From Chlorobiaceae bacterium (GTDB taxonomy: Bacteria > Bacteroidota > Chlorobiia > Chlorobiales > Chlorobiaceae), in NCBI GenBank assembly GCA_012972825.1, contig JABDHL010000043.1, positions 1 through 64,000 on the forward strand: DNA of 64,000 nt, in the 5' to 3' direction. Each line of letters starts with the position of its first letter. The stretch's first letter is position 1. Shown here in pieces: positions 1-8,637 of this stretch. Position numbers and translations under genes: made by a program. The notes beneath the pieces were generated by a model that worked only from the letters and a program-made list of their open reading frames with translations, was not told where the DNA came from and did no database searches.

Positions 1-90
1 GTGGTAGCAAATCATTTTGAAATGACGTAATTTAAACCCGCTGCCTGGGTGATTGCTAATTTCCGAAATTGGATGATTTTTAATTTCCGA
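1..90. repeat. Imperfect 24-base tandem repeat beyond the FIST stop codon
   Basis: On the minus strand, directly after the TAG stop of the FIST gene, a 24-base unit beginning TCGGAAATTA occurs twice in tandem with about 18 of 24 positions matching. The first ten bases are identical. Read in the frame of the FIST gene it would encode SEIKNHPI then SEISNHPG, and that frame stays open to the window edge. This may be chance, a decayed 3' end of the FIST gene, or an intergenic repeat; the window ends too soon to tell. Confidence 0.4.
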
Positions 91-1017
91 CTACATATCT
101 CCTCTTGAGGCAGTTGTCAGCGTCACTTCAGTGCCTTCAGGAATGGATGCTGCCAACGAAATTGTTCCATTTTCATGATCGACGGATAATCCGCAGCGCA
201 ATTGAAACAGGCTTTCAGTGTCGTCAGAAGCATTACGGTCAATGATACCAAACGGATATTCCAGACAGACCCCAGGCAACCTTAACGCTCTTTCTTCACC
301 CAGAAAATCCTTATACATCTCAAGCGCATTGGTGTGTTCAAATTCTTTCACCACATTTCCTTCAGAGGAAGTACAGATAAAACTGTTTCCGATCGATGTA
401 AAACCGCTTCGTACACCAATGCCAGTCCTGAACCCCTTCTTTTTAATCACCATCAGACCAACAATAGTGTCTTTATAGACCATCCCGTTATAATACTGAA
501 ATGTACTTTCGAACCGTTCGTCATCGCCAAGGTAGCCTCCGGTAATCTCAAAATCTTTACCTAAAATCAACTGCAGACCCTCAAGAACTTTTAGCCCATC
601 ACCACCCATTCCGTTAGGAAAAACCAAGAGAGAGGCGTTTGGGTCAAATGCAACTTTTTTAAGAATATCGTTCGCCATTTCCACACTGCAGGCGGCTTCA
701 TCACGGCTCATATTGTGTCCGATTCCTGTCACAAACTCAAGATTTTCATTACTGATCGCCATGACAACGACTGATCCTGTAGAAAATCCTGCGGTAGAAA
801 TCTCTCCTGCAGTTGTTCCGCCAACCATAGGTATGTTTCCGGCAACAGAGGAAATTCCTGCAATCAGTTCGCGATGATTAAACCGCATCGCGCCAAACAC
901 AATCAGTACCTTTGGTTTTCCGTTAAGCTTTCCAATAGCTTGCTCGGCAGCTCCTTTTCCTGCAGAAAATGAATCTGGAAGTGAACTGAATCCAACTCCT
1001 ATTGTATTGCTTGTCAT
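91..1017 (-). CDS. FIST-domain sensory protein, short at the C-terminus
   Basis: 308 residues. The N-terminal part (about residues 20-190) has FIST_N features: KVLIVFGAM, the glycine-rich VGGTTAGEI and FPNGMGGDG. The following part resembles FIST_C, with LRLPGVCLEYPFG near residue 260. FIST proteins are thought to sense small ligands, perhaps amino acids, and are usually 370-400 residues. This one stops soon after the start of the last FIST_C strands (ending SRGDM), so roughly 70-100 residues are missing by inference. The start is the ATG at 1017, preceded by GGAGAG six bases upstream; the longer reading frame to 1116 has no such signal. It is transcribed away from the LuxR-type regulator locus. 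No kinase or cyclase output domain is fused to it, so its partner is unknown. Confidence 0.75.
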   Translation of the reverse strand: MTSNTIGVGFSSLPDSFSAGKGAAEQAIGKLNGKPKVLIVFGAMRFNHRELIAGISSVAGNIPMVGGTTAGEISTAGFSTGSVVVMAISNENLEFVTGIGHNMSRDEAACSVEMANDILKKVAFDPNASLLVFPNGMGGDGLKVLEGLQLILGKDFEITGGYLGDDERFESTFQYYNGMVYKDTIVGLMVIKKKGFRTGIGVRSGFTSIGNSFICTSSEGNVVKEFEHTNALEMYKDFLGEERALRLPGVCLEYPFGIIDRNASDDTESLFQLRCGLSVDHENGTISLAASIPEGTEVTLTTASRGDM

Positions 1018-1454
1018 AGTGTGCTCTCCACGATAATCAATCATATTAGCTAAAATATTATAAACCTTGTCTTGCCTCTGAATGTCGAACACCAAACATT
1101 GAGAGCATGCAAGCAAATACCATACTCTTTTCTTGAGGTATGATGATTAACAGCTAAAGTGGGGGGCTTTATTTCTTTTCTAATATACGATCACAGCATG
1201 CAATTGTCATTGAAATTTTCAATACAATTAGGTTTTTTTAGATACAACGTGCAGAATTTGCTATAGAAAAAATAAACTTTTTAGCTACTCAAAAATTATT
1301 GAGTTCTTGTGAGAAATCAGTCATGAGTCAGAGCTTGATGACATTGACGGGGTGATTTCATACCGCTTTTTATGATTGAAGGGCTTCTATTGTCAAAAGC
1401 CTCCTGCTTCAGACGAAGAAGAGGCTTTTGATTGCAAGATTTAAAAGCTATCTC
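1018..1454. other. Gene-free stretch upstream of the FIST gene
   Basis: About 440 AT-rich bases with no convincing reading frame. It should contain the promoter of the FIST gene (minus strand) near its left side, and it ends with a hairpin downstream of the LuxR-type gene. No repeat, tRNA or riboswitch-like fold was recognised. Confidence 0.5.
1393..1431 (-). terminator. Hairpin downstream of the LuxR-type regulator
   Basis: A perfect 11-base stem TCAAAAGCCTC (1393-1403) pairs with GAGGCTTTTGA (1421-1431) around a 17-base loop. It lies 24 bases past the stop codon of the minus-strand regulator. There is no long T-run after the stem on the minus strand, although the stem itself ends in TTTTGA, so termination is plausible but not certain. 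Confidence 0.45.
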
Positions 1455-2021
1455 TTATAAAGAAACCGAAAGATCAGAAAGGTAGGTCTTGATTGACTGG
1501 TGTTTTCCCAGGCCAAGTTTTTTATGCATCCTGTAGCGTATGCTTTCCATACCTCTTGTCGATATACCAACGGAACGGGCAATCTCAACTGTGTCGTAGT
1601 TCAACTTGACCAGGAGGCTGATTCTAAGTTCACGCTGGTTAAGGTTAGGATGCTTTTTCTGTAGTTTTGAAAGAAAGAAAGAGTCTGTCTCAGTCAGTTC
1701 AATGTTCAGCCGTTTTTCAATCGTTTCGGTTTCGATCAGGCTCAGGCAGGAATCAGTCATAGCTCTTTTTACGCTGGCATCAATTTCCAGTGCGTGTATC
1801 TGGTCGAGAAGATTCCTCAAAGCATTCGTTTTTTCAGCGATTGCAGTTGAAACTCTTGTAAGTTCCATATCCTGAGTTGCCACCCTTGTTTTAAGAGATG
1901 CTATCTCTTTTTCGAAATCAAGAGTCGATTTTGGGCTCTGTATTGCTTCTGTTTTCATTGTATTATCATGTGGGTTATTCAATGTTCGAAGTAATGTATA
2001 GGGCGGGAAAGCATGGTTCAT
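1455..2021 (-). CDS. Coiled-coil LuxR-type HTH transcription regulator
   Basis: 188 residues. Residues 35-85 are heptad-rich and likely coiled coil. Residues 127-172 form a LuxR/GerE-like helix-turn-helix: LNQRELRISLLVKL, then TVEIARSVGIS and IRYRMHKKLGL. There is no receiver domain, so it is not a classical response regulator; such proteins in Bacteroidetes/Chlorobi often act with a separate sensor, but none lies next to it here. ATG 2021 has a weak AAGAGAA upstream. An internal ATG at 1958 (MKTEAIQ) is an alternative start and would remove an unremarkable 21-residue N-terminus. It is transcribed divergently from the lipid kinase, with an inverted repeat between them. The target genes are unknown. 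Confidence 0.7.
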   Translation of the reverse strand: MNHAFPPYTLLRTLNNPHDNTMKTEAIQSPKSTLDFEKEIASLKTRVATQDMELTRVSTAIAEKTNALRNLLDQIHALEIDASVKRAMTDSCLSLIETETIEKRLNIELTETDSFFLSKLQKKHPNLNQRELRISLLVKLNYDTVEIARSVGISTRGMESIRYRMHKKLGLGKHQSIKTYLSDLSVSL

Positions 2022-2160
2022 TTTCTCTTCGCATGCTTCCCATTATCAGAATAAAAGTAATCATCACTTCTTCGACGTGTTATCGGCTGTAATATGGATT
2101 TTTTTTACAAAATACCAATGAAATTCGTTTTTTCTGTTTAAAAATACTTTTTTTATGTGC

Positions 2161-2184
2161 CAAGTACGCTGAAAAAAGTACTTG
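2161..2184. promoter_or_regulatory. Inverted repeat in the divergent regulator/lipid-kinase spacer
   Basis: CAAGTAC (2161-2167) and GTACTTG (2178-2184) form a perfect 7-base inverted repeat with a 10-base centre. It lies 86 bases before the lipid kinase start and 140 bases before the regulator start. It could be an operator for the neighbouring HTH protein, which is inference only. Confidence 0.3.
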
Positions 2185-2269
2185 TCTTTTCCTATTCACA
2201 TAAGTCACAGTACGCTCTTTTTGCTGCTGTTTTTTTAAGGCATCTCTGCTATTTATTCAGTATTCACTT

Positions 2270-3193
2270 ATGATGAACAGTTCTCGTTATCTTTTTATTT
2301 TTAATCCTGCGGCTGATAAGGGTCGTGCTGCGAGCAAGGTTGCCTGGCTTAATGCACTTCTTTCAGGACGGGAAGACTCTGCAATGGTTACCACGACCCA
2401 TATTGGACATGCAGAGGATATTGCCCGTTCCACGATTTTGAAAAAGAAATGTCTTATTTCATGTGGTGGTGACGGGACTCTTCATGAAGTGATAAATGCT
2501 GTTGCCGGAAAAGGGGTAACGGTCGGTATTTTACCGGTCGGTTCGGCTAATGATTTTATCAGAAACCTGAATCCTGATAACCGCTCACATCCTGGCATCA
2601 GTCATTTGTTCGATTCGAAGAGTAAAAAAGTTGATCTTGGGAGTGTTTCCTTTGGAAGTGCCGGCCACAGGTATTTTATTAATTCTCTGGGTATCGGCTT
2701 TACAGGCAGAGTTGCGAAGACCGTTCAAAGTGTACCATGGTTAAAAGGAGAGCTTTCTTACGTGTATGCGCTTTTCAGAGTGCTTGCAGGCTATAGTGCT
2801 GTAAAAATGAACATTAAAATTACTCTTGAAGACTCGTTTCTGGAGCTTCATGAGGATGTTTTTGCTTTTTCGGTTTCTAATGGGAAAATCGAAGGGGGGA
2901 AATTCAAGATTGCACCTCATGCCGAATTGTCGGATGGACTGCTTGATGTGTGTATTCTCAGGGCGATATCGAAACATGAAATTTTCCGCTATGTGCTTAA
3001 ATTTCTTAATGGAACCCATATCAACGACTCAAAAGTTCTTTACTGCAAGGCAAAGACTGTGGAGCTGACACTGGCGAAGCCGGATACCATGCATCTGGAT
3101 GGAGAGGTTTATGATGACGTTCAGGGGAAGATCGATATTTCAGTTGTTCCACAAGGACTTTCTGTGCTTTACGACCACCATGTATCTGGCTGA
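2270..3193 (+). CDS. Diacylglycerol/lipid kinase family protein (YegS/DgkB-like)
   Basis: 307 residues, the usual size for soluble YegS/DgkB lipid kinases, which phosphorylate diacylglycerol or a related lipid using ATP. The nucleotide-binding GGDGTLHE is at residues 66-73, the second glycine-rich loop GSANDF at 91-96, and the C-terminal half has the LDGE-type motif (HLDGEVYDD) typical of the beta-sandwich domain. Two ATGs are adjacent at the start (2270 and 2273). No membrane segment is seen; the protein likely works at the inner face of the membrane in phospholipid turnover. It appears to be a single-gene unit. The lipid substrate cannot be told from sequence. Confidence 0.85.
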   Translation: MMNSSRYLFIFNPAADKGRAASKVAWLNALLSGREDSAMVTTTHIGHAEDIARSTILKKKCLISCGGDGTLHEVINAVAGKGVTVGILPVGSANDFIRNLNPDNRSHPGISHLFDSKSKKVDLGSVSFGSAGHRYFINSLGIGFTGRVAKTVQSVPWLKGELSYVYALFRVLAGYSAVKMNIKITLEDSFLELHEDVFAFSVSNGKIEGGKFKIAPHAELSDGLLDVCILRAISKHEIFRYVLKFLNGTHINDSKVLYCKAKTVELTLAKPDTMHLDGEVYDDVQGKIDISVVPQGLSVLYDHHVSG

Positions 3194-3395
3194 TAGATAA
3201 AGAGAATCAATATCATATTACATGAGCCGATAGAGAGCCCTTGAGCAGATGTTATGATTGAATTAAGCCCTTAAGCTAAGCCGACTTTTTATATATTTCT
3301 TTGCATAACAAGTGAAGATCAGTTTTTTTGCGAGACTTGCTGCTGATTTGTGCTGTGGTGACCTGAGCAGCCTGTAAAATATTGGGCGTTATAAA

Positions 3396-4646
3396 ATGCA
3401 AGTTATAGTTTTTGAAGATACCAGGGTTACTGAGCTGAAGCCTCTTGTCAGCCTTAAGCCAGTTTATGGCCTGTATACCGGGTTTCGCTCCCTTCTGGAT
3501 AAGCTCAAGCATTCTATCCATGGAAGGGTGAAGCTTACCTATCATTTGCGTCGCTATCTTGCTCCCTATTATGCCGAACAGCATCCGGCATCTGTGCTCA
3601 ACAGACTTGAAGAGGATGATGTGCTGCTCGTCAATGGACGACTGGTATTCACCGAGGCTGCAGCACGAATGATAACTGATGGCGTTGTTGAACCCGGTAA
3701 GGCATATATGCAGGGAGATGATATGCTGTTTGCCAGAGTTCATCCGCGTCTTTTTGCAAACGACAGAGGCTTGATGCCTGATCTTATCGACACATCCCAC
3801 ATTGCAGGACAACTTGTTCGTGAATCGGTCACAGGGTTCAGGATTATCAATCATCTCTGGGATGTGGTAGCTTTCCATCCCGATGAGATGTTACGGGATG
3901 CCGAAACGCTTGAGCTTGGCCGTTTTCAAGGCAATGTGCATCACTCTGTTGCCGTTATCAACCGCTCAAACATTTATGTAGCTCCTGGAGCAGTTGTACG
4001 GGCTGGTGCAGTACTTGATGCAGATGAGGGATTTGTTGCTGTCGGGGAAGGAGCGATTGTTGATCCGCAGGCAGTACTTATGCAGAACGTTTTTCTTGCT
4101 CCCCGTTCGAGGGTTAAGACAGGAGCAAATCTTTATAGCAATGTCACCGTAGGAATGGCTTCTAAGATCGGGGGTGAAGTTGAGGATTCCGTTATTGAGC
4201 CGTTTGCCAACAAGCAGCATGACGGTTTTCTTGGGCACTCCTACATTTCCTCCTGGTGCAATCTTGGTGCCGGTACTAATACGAGCGATCTTAAAAATAA
4301 CTACAGCCAGATAAAGCTTATTATCAACGGTCGGGAGGAGATGACGGGACTGCAATTTCTTGGACTTTTGATGGGGGATCATGCCAAGAGCTCTATCAAT
4401 GCAATGTTCAATACCGGAACTGTGGTTGGCACCGCAGCCAATGTTTTCGACGCTGGATTTCCTCCTAAAGAGGTTTTTTCTTTTTCATGGGGAGGAAGCG
4501 GAGGCTTTGAGAGTTATGATATTGAAAAGGCTGTTGAAACAGCAAGGACTGTTATGGAACGCCGCGATGTTGTGATGAGTAGCTCATACGAGTCTATGTT
4601 TCGTTTTGTTGCAGCAATGGAGGGTTCAGACCGGTTATTTGTATAA
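3396..4646 (+). CDS. GlmU-like sugar nucleotidyltransferase/acyltransferase
   Basis: 416 residues. The C-terminal half (about 185-340) is a left-handed beta-helix with hexapeptide repeats, including LGAGTNTSDLKNNY, which closely resembles the acetyl-CoA-binding part of GlmU. The N-terminal half is a shortened nucleotidyltransferase-like domain without the classical GlmU opening motif. This matches the alternative GlmU-like family of Bacteroidetes and Chlorobi, thought to make UDP-N-acetylglucosamine for peptidoglycan and lipopolysaccharide. The start ATG 3396 has no clear Shine-Dalgarno sequence. trpG follows 19 bases downstream on the same strand and may be co-transcribed. Whether both enzymatic steps are retained is inference. 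Confidence 0.75.
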   Translation: MQVIVFEDTRVTELKPLVSLKPVYGLYTGFRSLLDKLKHSIHGRVKLTYHLRRYLAPYYAEQHPASVLNRLEEDDVLLVNGRLVFTEAAARMITDGVVEPGKAYMQGDDMLFARVHPRLFANDRGLMPDLIDTSHIAGQLVRESVTGFRIINHLWDVVAFHPDEMLRDAETLELGRFQGNVHHSVAVINRSNIYVAPGAVVRAGAVLDADEGFVAVGEGAIVDPQAVLMQNVFLAPRSRVKTGANLYSNVTVGMASKIGGEVEDSVIEPFANKQHDGFLGHSYISSWCNLGAGTNTSDLKNNYSQIKLIINGREEMTGLQFLGLLMGDHAKSSINAMFNTGTVVGTAANVFDAGFPPKEVFSFSWGGSGGFESYDIEKAVETARTVMERRDVVMSSSYESMFRFVAAMEGSDRLFV

Positions 4647-4665
4647 CTATTAAGCATGAGTATTC

Positions 4666-5229
4666 ATGATTCTTGTCGTCGATAATTATGATTCTTTTAC
4701 CTATAACCTGGTACAGTATATTGGCGAGTCCGGGCAAACTGTTGAGGTCTACCGCAACGATGAGCTTTCTGTCGCAGAGATTTTAGAGCGTAATCCTGAA
4801 AAGATTGTTATTTCGCCTGGTCCCGGCACTCCCGATGATGCCGGTGTTTCGGTATCTTTGATTCATTCTGTAAAGGGCAGGATACCTCTTTTGGGGGTTT
4901 GTCTGGGGCATCAGTCTATCGGTGCCGCTCTTGGTGGAAAAGTTGTGCGGGCATCCAGCATTATGCATGGAAAGACATCACTGGTCTACCATGACAACCA
5001 TGGAATATTCAGTGGAGTTGAAAATCCGTTTACTGCAACCCGATATCACTCTCTCATTGTTGAGCGGGAAACGCTTCCTGATGCTCTTGTCATCCGGGCC
5101 TGGACTCAGGATGGTGTGATCATGGGAATGGATGCAGAGCACCTGCTGCTTTATGGCGTTCAGTTTCATCCGGAATCCATCATGACCAGTGAAGGGAAAA
5201 AAATTATCAGGAATTTTCTTGAGCTGTAG
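4666..5229 (+). CDS. trpG: Anthranilate/aminodeoxychorismate synthase glutamine amidotransferase
   Basis: 187 residues, the normal length of a stand-alone TrpG/PabA subunit. It hydrolyses glutamine and passes ammonia to the chorismate-binding subunit for tryptophan or folate synthesis. It opens with ILVVDNYDSFTYNL; the nucleophile cysteine is C79 in GVCLGHQ, and the other triad members are H168 and E170 in QFHPES. TrpG and PabA cannot be separated by sequence, and in many bacteria one protein serves both enzymes. No trpE or pabB lies nearby. It probably shares a transcript with the GlmU-like gene upstream. Confidence 0.9.
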   Translation: MILVVDNYDSFTYNLVQYIGESGQTVEVYRNDELSVAEILERNPEKIVISPGPGTPDDAGVSVSLIHSVKGRIPLLGVCLGHQSIGAALGGKVVRASSIMHGKTSLVYHDNHGIFSGVENPFTATRYHSLIVERETLPDALVIRAWTQDGVIMGMDAEHLLLYGVQFHPESIMTSEGKKIIRNFLEL

Positions 5230-5291
5230 TTTTTGATTGAGAGAGTTTGAACTTATGGATATTCCTTGAATTTATAATATGGTGGTGTTGT

Positions 5292-5702
5292 TCAGTCGTT
5301 GAGCCAGCGCAGAAGTTTTTTTGTTTCCTGATCGGTCAACTGCATGTCTGGATTCCATGTATAATAAAGTCGTTGATGCATTGAGCCTTGAGCAATAACC
5401 CGTCTGATTTGAGCTTTTTTCGTGCTGGATTGTTTGTTCCACACTGAATAATTCAAGACATTGCGTCCTGAAGAGACCGTCGATGACAACAGCCAGGATA
5501 TCGGCGCTATATAGGCAATCCCTGTCCATCTGGTTTCATTTGAGTGGCAGTCATAGCAGGCTTTTTTCAATGAGCTTTTTATGACAGTTGGAGTCTGAAT
5601 GTCTGAAACCGCAGGTGGGTTAATGCGCTTCAATGGTATGAATTGCATAAGCATGAGCATAAGAATGGACCAGCTGCCAATGGATTTTAAAGAAAGACTC
5701 AT
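5292..5702 (-). CDS. Haem-binding domain membrane-anchored protein
   Basis: 136 residues. A hydrophobic N-terminal segment (about 8-22) would anchor or export the protein. It is followed by one c-type haem motif CYDCH at residues 49-53 and then TRWTGIAYIAPISWLL, a pattern seen in the small Haem_bd family of periplasmic proteins. Function is unknown; electron transfer or haem sensing is likely. The start is ATG 5702, with GGGGAA just before it; the longer frame to 5810 would run through the promoter of the divergent regulator. It is transcribed divergently from the cysteine-rich HTH gene with 63 bases between them. Confidence 0.75.
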   Translation of the reverse strand: MSLSLKSIGSWSILMLMLMQFIPLKRINPPAVSDIQTPTVIKSSLKKACYDCHSNETRWTGIAYIAPISWLLSSTVSSGRNVLNYSVWNKQSSTKKAQIRRVIAQGSMHQRLYYTWNPDMQLTDQETKKLLRWLND

Positions 5703-5765
5703 TGTTCCCCGAAAATTCTGAAAATAATTCTTATAGTACTCCTTTAATTTCAAGATAGTGTTATT

Positions 5766-6104
5766 GTGATATTTCCCTGTGAAAAAGCTGTATGGTACCA
5801 TCTTCCTCAAATCAGGGCTGATCTTGCTCTTGAGCTTGTAAAAACGGGAATGACCCAGTCGCAGGCTGCAAAAAAACTAGGAGTTACCCCTGCTGCCGTG
5901 TCACAGTATATTCATAAAAAGCGAGGACTTCAATTGCACAAGAGCAGGAGCTATCGCCAGGAGATAAAAGCTGCGGTAAAAAAAATCTGTGAAGAGGCTT
6001 CGTCGGATGACCTTCGTATTCTTGTCTGCAACTGTTGTCATTTACTGCAGAAAGATGATGAACAAACGCCGGCAGATACCAATGTCACTACAACTCCACA
6101 ATAA
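5766..6104 (+). CDS. Cysteine-containing HTH transcriptional regulator (COG2522-like)
   Basis: 112 residues, GTG start at 5766. The opening [19 protein letters not shown] and the HTH at about 28-54 ([20 protein letters not shown]) match a family of small XRE-like regulators common in archaea and anaerobes. Cysteines at 5, 75, 88, 90 and 91 (VCNCCH) could hold a metal or iron-sulfur cluster; this is inference. The gene is divergent from the haem-binding protein, and its 3' end overlaps the 3' end of the convergent bshC by 17 bases. The layout suggests it may control the haem-protein gene, perhaps in response to redox state or iron. Confidence 0.7.
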   Translation: MIFPCEKAVWYHLPQIRADLALELVKTGMTQSQAAKKLGVTPAAVSQYIHKKRGLQLHKSRSYRQEIKAAVKKICEEASSDDLRILVCNCCHLLQKDDEQTPADTNVTTTPQ

Positions 6105-7779
6105 TGTGCGATTCGGTTGAATGACCACTTAACAGGTTTTTCAGCGTGTCGATGAGTTCCATTCCGTATTTATTGAGATAATAAAAAATATTGATCATTC
6201 TTTCCTGAGGCATGCCTTCAGGGAACATTGCATTTTCGGCTTTCAGGATCTGGTCAAGCAGCTCTTCGTGTTTTCGCCTGCTGGCCTTCCATGCTTTCTG
6301 TTCAATACCTTCGACAATTTTTGTTGACTGAACAGACGAAGCGGCCAGCAGTGGTTCAAGGGTTGGGTCAATTTTTGAAAGTGCGGGGCCGAGAGTTGCA
6401 AACGTCCGACGAATCTCTTCCTTTGCCTGTTCGAACAGCGCGTCAAGTTGAGGGTTTTCAGAAATACCTACCGCGTTTTTTTTCACCTGCTGAAGGTCGC
6501 CGAATACTGCAAGGTAAATCTGTTTGCGCGAAAATCCCGGCTTGCCGATAACCTTGAGCAGCTTGTCCATGATTCTGTTTATTTTCGGTTCAACCAGTGT
6601 AAAGCTTCCTCTGGGGATAATAAATGGCATCGAGATGCCAAAGTGCTCATAATTTTTCCGGTACTGCGCCAGGTAGCTTATTTCACCGGGTCCGGCAATG
6701 CAGGCAAAGGTAGGCAGTACGTAATCCTGAACAATTGGCCTGAGAACAACGTTTGGACTGAACCGTTCAGGGTGATCCTGACACAGTTCAAGTATCTGGC
6801 TTTTTGAATAACTTTGTTTGTCGGGAACAATTGTGAAGGAGTCATCTGAAGGGTGTTCTATTTTTTGGCGCTGTCCATGTTGGTTGATATAAAAAAGATT
6901 GACGGTTCTTGGCTTTGTCTGTGCAGTGTAGCCGAGGTTTTCCAGACGGGAACTTTGCGAAATGACATTATATGAGGATGCCGGCGACGATGAGAGCTCC
7001 CGCAAAAAAATGCTGGCTGAAAGTTGCTTGAACTCGGGCTCCTGGCTCGAAAGCAGAATCAGGGGCTGCTCCTTGAACAGCTGCATCATGGTTCGGGCAA
7101 AGCTCATCTCGAAGGAGCTTCCTGGATAATAGCACTCAGTCAGGATTGTTGAGATGCTTTGTTTGTAGGTTGAATCATGAAGAAGCTGGATAAAATCTTC
7201 AACGGTTTGTCTGATCTCCTCTCCGAAAAAGGAGTTGGCAACCATCTGGTCGGGCAGACGTTTGTAAGGTTCCTGGTTGAAGTGAACAATCTGGTTTTCA
7301 GAAAAAATTGCAGTATGGGCCGATTCAGTGTAGTCATGGTCTTCACCTTCCAGCCAGAAGATCGGTACAAAATCATATTCAGGAAAGAGCGCCTTTTGAC
7401 GTTCAGCAAATATAATGGCTGTCAGAGCTTTATAGACTGTATAGAGAGGTCCGGTAAAAAGTCCGAGTTGCTGTCCGGTGACCACCGCCATACATCGTGG
7501 AGATCGGAGCTTTTCGATCTCGCGAAGATGAAGTTCTGTGCATCCGTAACGACTGTTTTGCCTTGAAAGAATTCGTATAATGGTTTCGCGATCAAAGGTT
7601 CTTGAACCGAGCAAACCAAGCTGTCGGTAGTAATCCGCTTCTTTTTGGTAATCCAGATCAAAACACTCCGAAATCAATGCAGAACGTTCGGAACCATCTG
7701 ATGTATAGTCACGAAAAAGCTTTGGAAATCCCTTTTTTGGTGTCAGAATATTTTTGTAATCAAGAAGAAAGGTGTTCAC
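6088..7779 (-). CDS. bshC: Putative cysteine ligase BshC (bacillithiol biosynthesis)
   Basis: 563 residues, the usual length. BshC adds cysteine to glucosaminyl-malate, the last step of bacillithiol synthesis; N-methyl-bacillithiol is known from Chlorobaculum. Family signatures are [18 protein letters not shown] near residue 97-114, [11 protein letters not shown] just after it, and a coiled-coil C-terminal region. The best start is the GTG at 7779 ([10 protein letters not shown]): the longer frame would overlap surE. Only four bases separate it from the surE stop, so the two genes are almost certainly co-transcribed. bshA and bshB are not in the window. The 3' end overlaps the convergent HTH gene by 17 bases. 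Confidence 0.9.
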   Translation of the reverse strand: MNTFLLDYKNILTPKKGFPKLFRDYTSDGSERSALISECFDLDYQKEADYYRQLGLLGSRTFDRETIIRILSRQNSRYGCTELHLREIEKLRSPRCMAVVTGQQLGLFTGPLYTVYKALTAIIFAERQKALFPEYDFVPIFWLEGEDHDYTESAHTAIFSENQIVHFNQEPYKRLPDQMVANSFFGEEIRQTVEDFIQLLHDSTYKQSISTILTECYYPGSSFEMSFARTMMQLFKEQPLILLSSQEPEFKQLSASIFLRELSSSPASSYNVISQSSRLENLGYTAQTKPRTVNLFYINQHGQRQKIEHPSDDSFTIVPDKQSYSKSQILELCQDHPERFSPNVVLRPIVQDYVLPTFACIAGPGEISYLAQYRKNYEHFGISMPFIIPRGSFTLVEPKINRIMDKLLKVIGKPGFSRKQIYLAVFGDLQQVKKNAVGISENPQLDALFEQAKEEIRRTFATLGPALSKIDPTLEPLLAASSVQSTKIVEGIEQKAWKASRRKHEELLDQILKAENAMFPEGMPQERMINIFYYLNKYGMELIDTLKNLLSGHSTESHIIVEL

Positions 7780-7783
7780 TCTT

Positions 7784-8560
7784 TTATTTTTGCAGGTTCC
7801 ATTGTTCCAGCTGGCCGATACATCCATGGTTTGTCAGATCACACGAAAGCGGGGTTATAGCTACATAATTTTGTCGTACGGCAAATTCATCCTTGCGCAT
7901 ATGTTCATCGAGCAGCAGCAGTGTGCCACTCAGCCAGTAATAGGGGTTATTGAACATGTCGTTTCGCTCAATGGCATCCTCTTCCCAGCGTGAACGTCCC
8001 TGCTCTGTGATTACAATCCCCGCAATCTGTGATTCGGGAACATTCGGGATATTGACGGAAAGAATTGTATCCGGCGGAAGTCCTTCAGCAAGCACTTTTC
8101 TGGCAAGTTTACGAGCAAATATTCCGGCATAGGTGAAATCAGCATGTTCATAGGTGGTCAGAGAAAATGCCAAAGAAGTGATTCCCTGGATAGCTCCCTC
8201 AAGAGCAGCACCTACTGTGCCGGAATACAAGGTATTTGTTGCCGTATTGCTTCCGTAGTTGATCCCTGATACAATAAGGTCAGGTTTTGAGGGGAGAATA
8301 TGACTTAGAGCTACTTTGATGCAGTCTACAGGGGTGCCGGATACTGTGTATCCGAAAAAGCGATTGTTTTTTAAAAACTTTTTAATCCTCAGCGGGACAC
8401 CGAGTGTCATGGCATGACTCATGCCGCTATGTGGTTCCGCAGGGGCAACGACCGTAACCCTGCCTATTTTTTTCATCGAAGCTGCAAGCACATGAAGGCC
8501 CTCGCCTTCAATCCCGTCATCATTACAGACCAGTATATGAGGTTTTTCCCTGGTATTCAT
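7784..8560 (-). CDS. surE: 5'/3'-nucleotidase SurE
   Basis: 258 residues, typical of SurE, a metal-dependent phosphatase of nucleoside monophosphates. The metal site is visible: [10 protein letters not shown] near residue 12-21, HSGMSHA near 43-49, and the SGINYGSNT loop near 95. The start ATG 8560 has AAGGAAC about ten bases upstream. It is the first gene of a two-gene unit with bshC. The SurE role (stationary-phase survival, nucleotide salvage) has no obvious link to thiol synthesis, so the pairing may simply be a conserved transcription unit. Confidence 0.92.
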   Translation of the reverse strand: MNTREKPHILVCNDDGIEGEGLHVLAASMKKIGRVTVVAPAEPHSGMSHAMTLGVPLRIKKFLKNNRFFGYTVSGTPVDCIKVALSHILPSKPDLIVSGINYGSNTATNTLYSGTVGAALEGAIQGITSLAFSLTTYEHADFTYAGIFARKLARKVLAEGLPPDTILSVNIPNVPESQIAGIVITEQGRSRWEEDAIERNDMFNNPYYWLSGTLLLLDEHMRKDEFAVRQNYVAITPLSCDLTNHGCIGQLEQWNLQK

Positions 8561-8637
8561 GCTATAGCTGTTCCTTGATCATAAGTATGGTTCTGTTCTG
8601 TGTTGCGAAAGTGCGTAAAAATACAAAAAAGTTCTGC

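Noticed and set aside
3276-3878. A 200-residue minus-strand frame
   Set aside because: It is largely antisense to the GlmU-like gene, which has clear family motifs.
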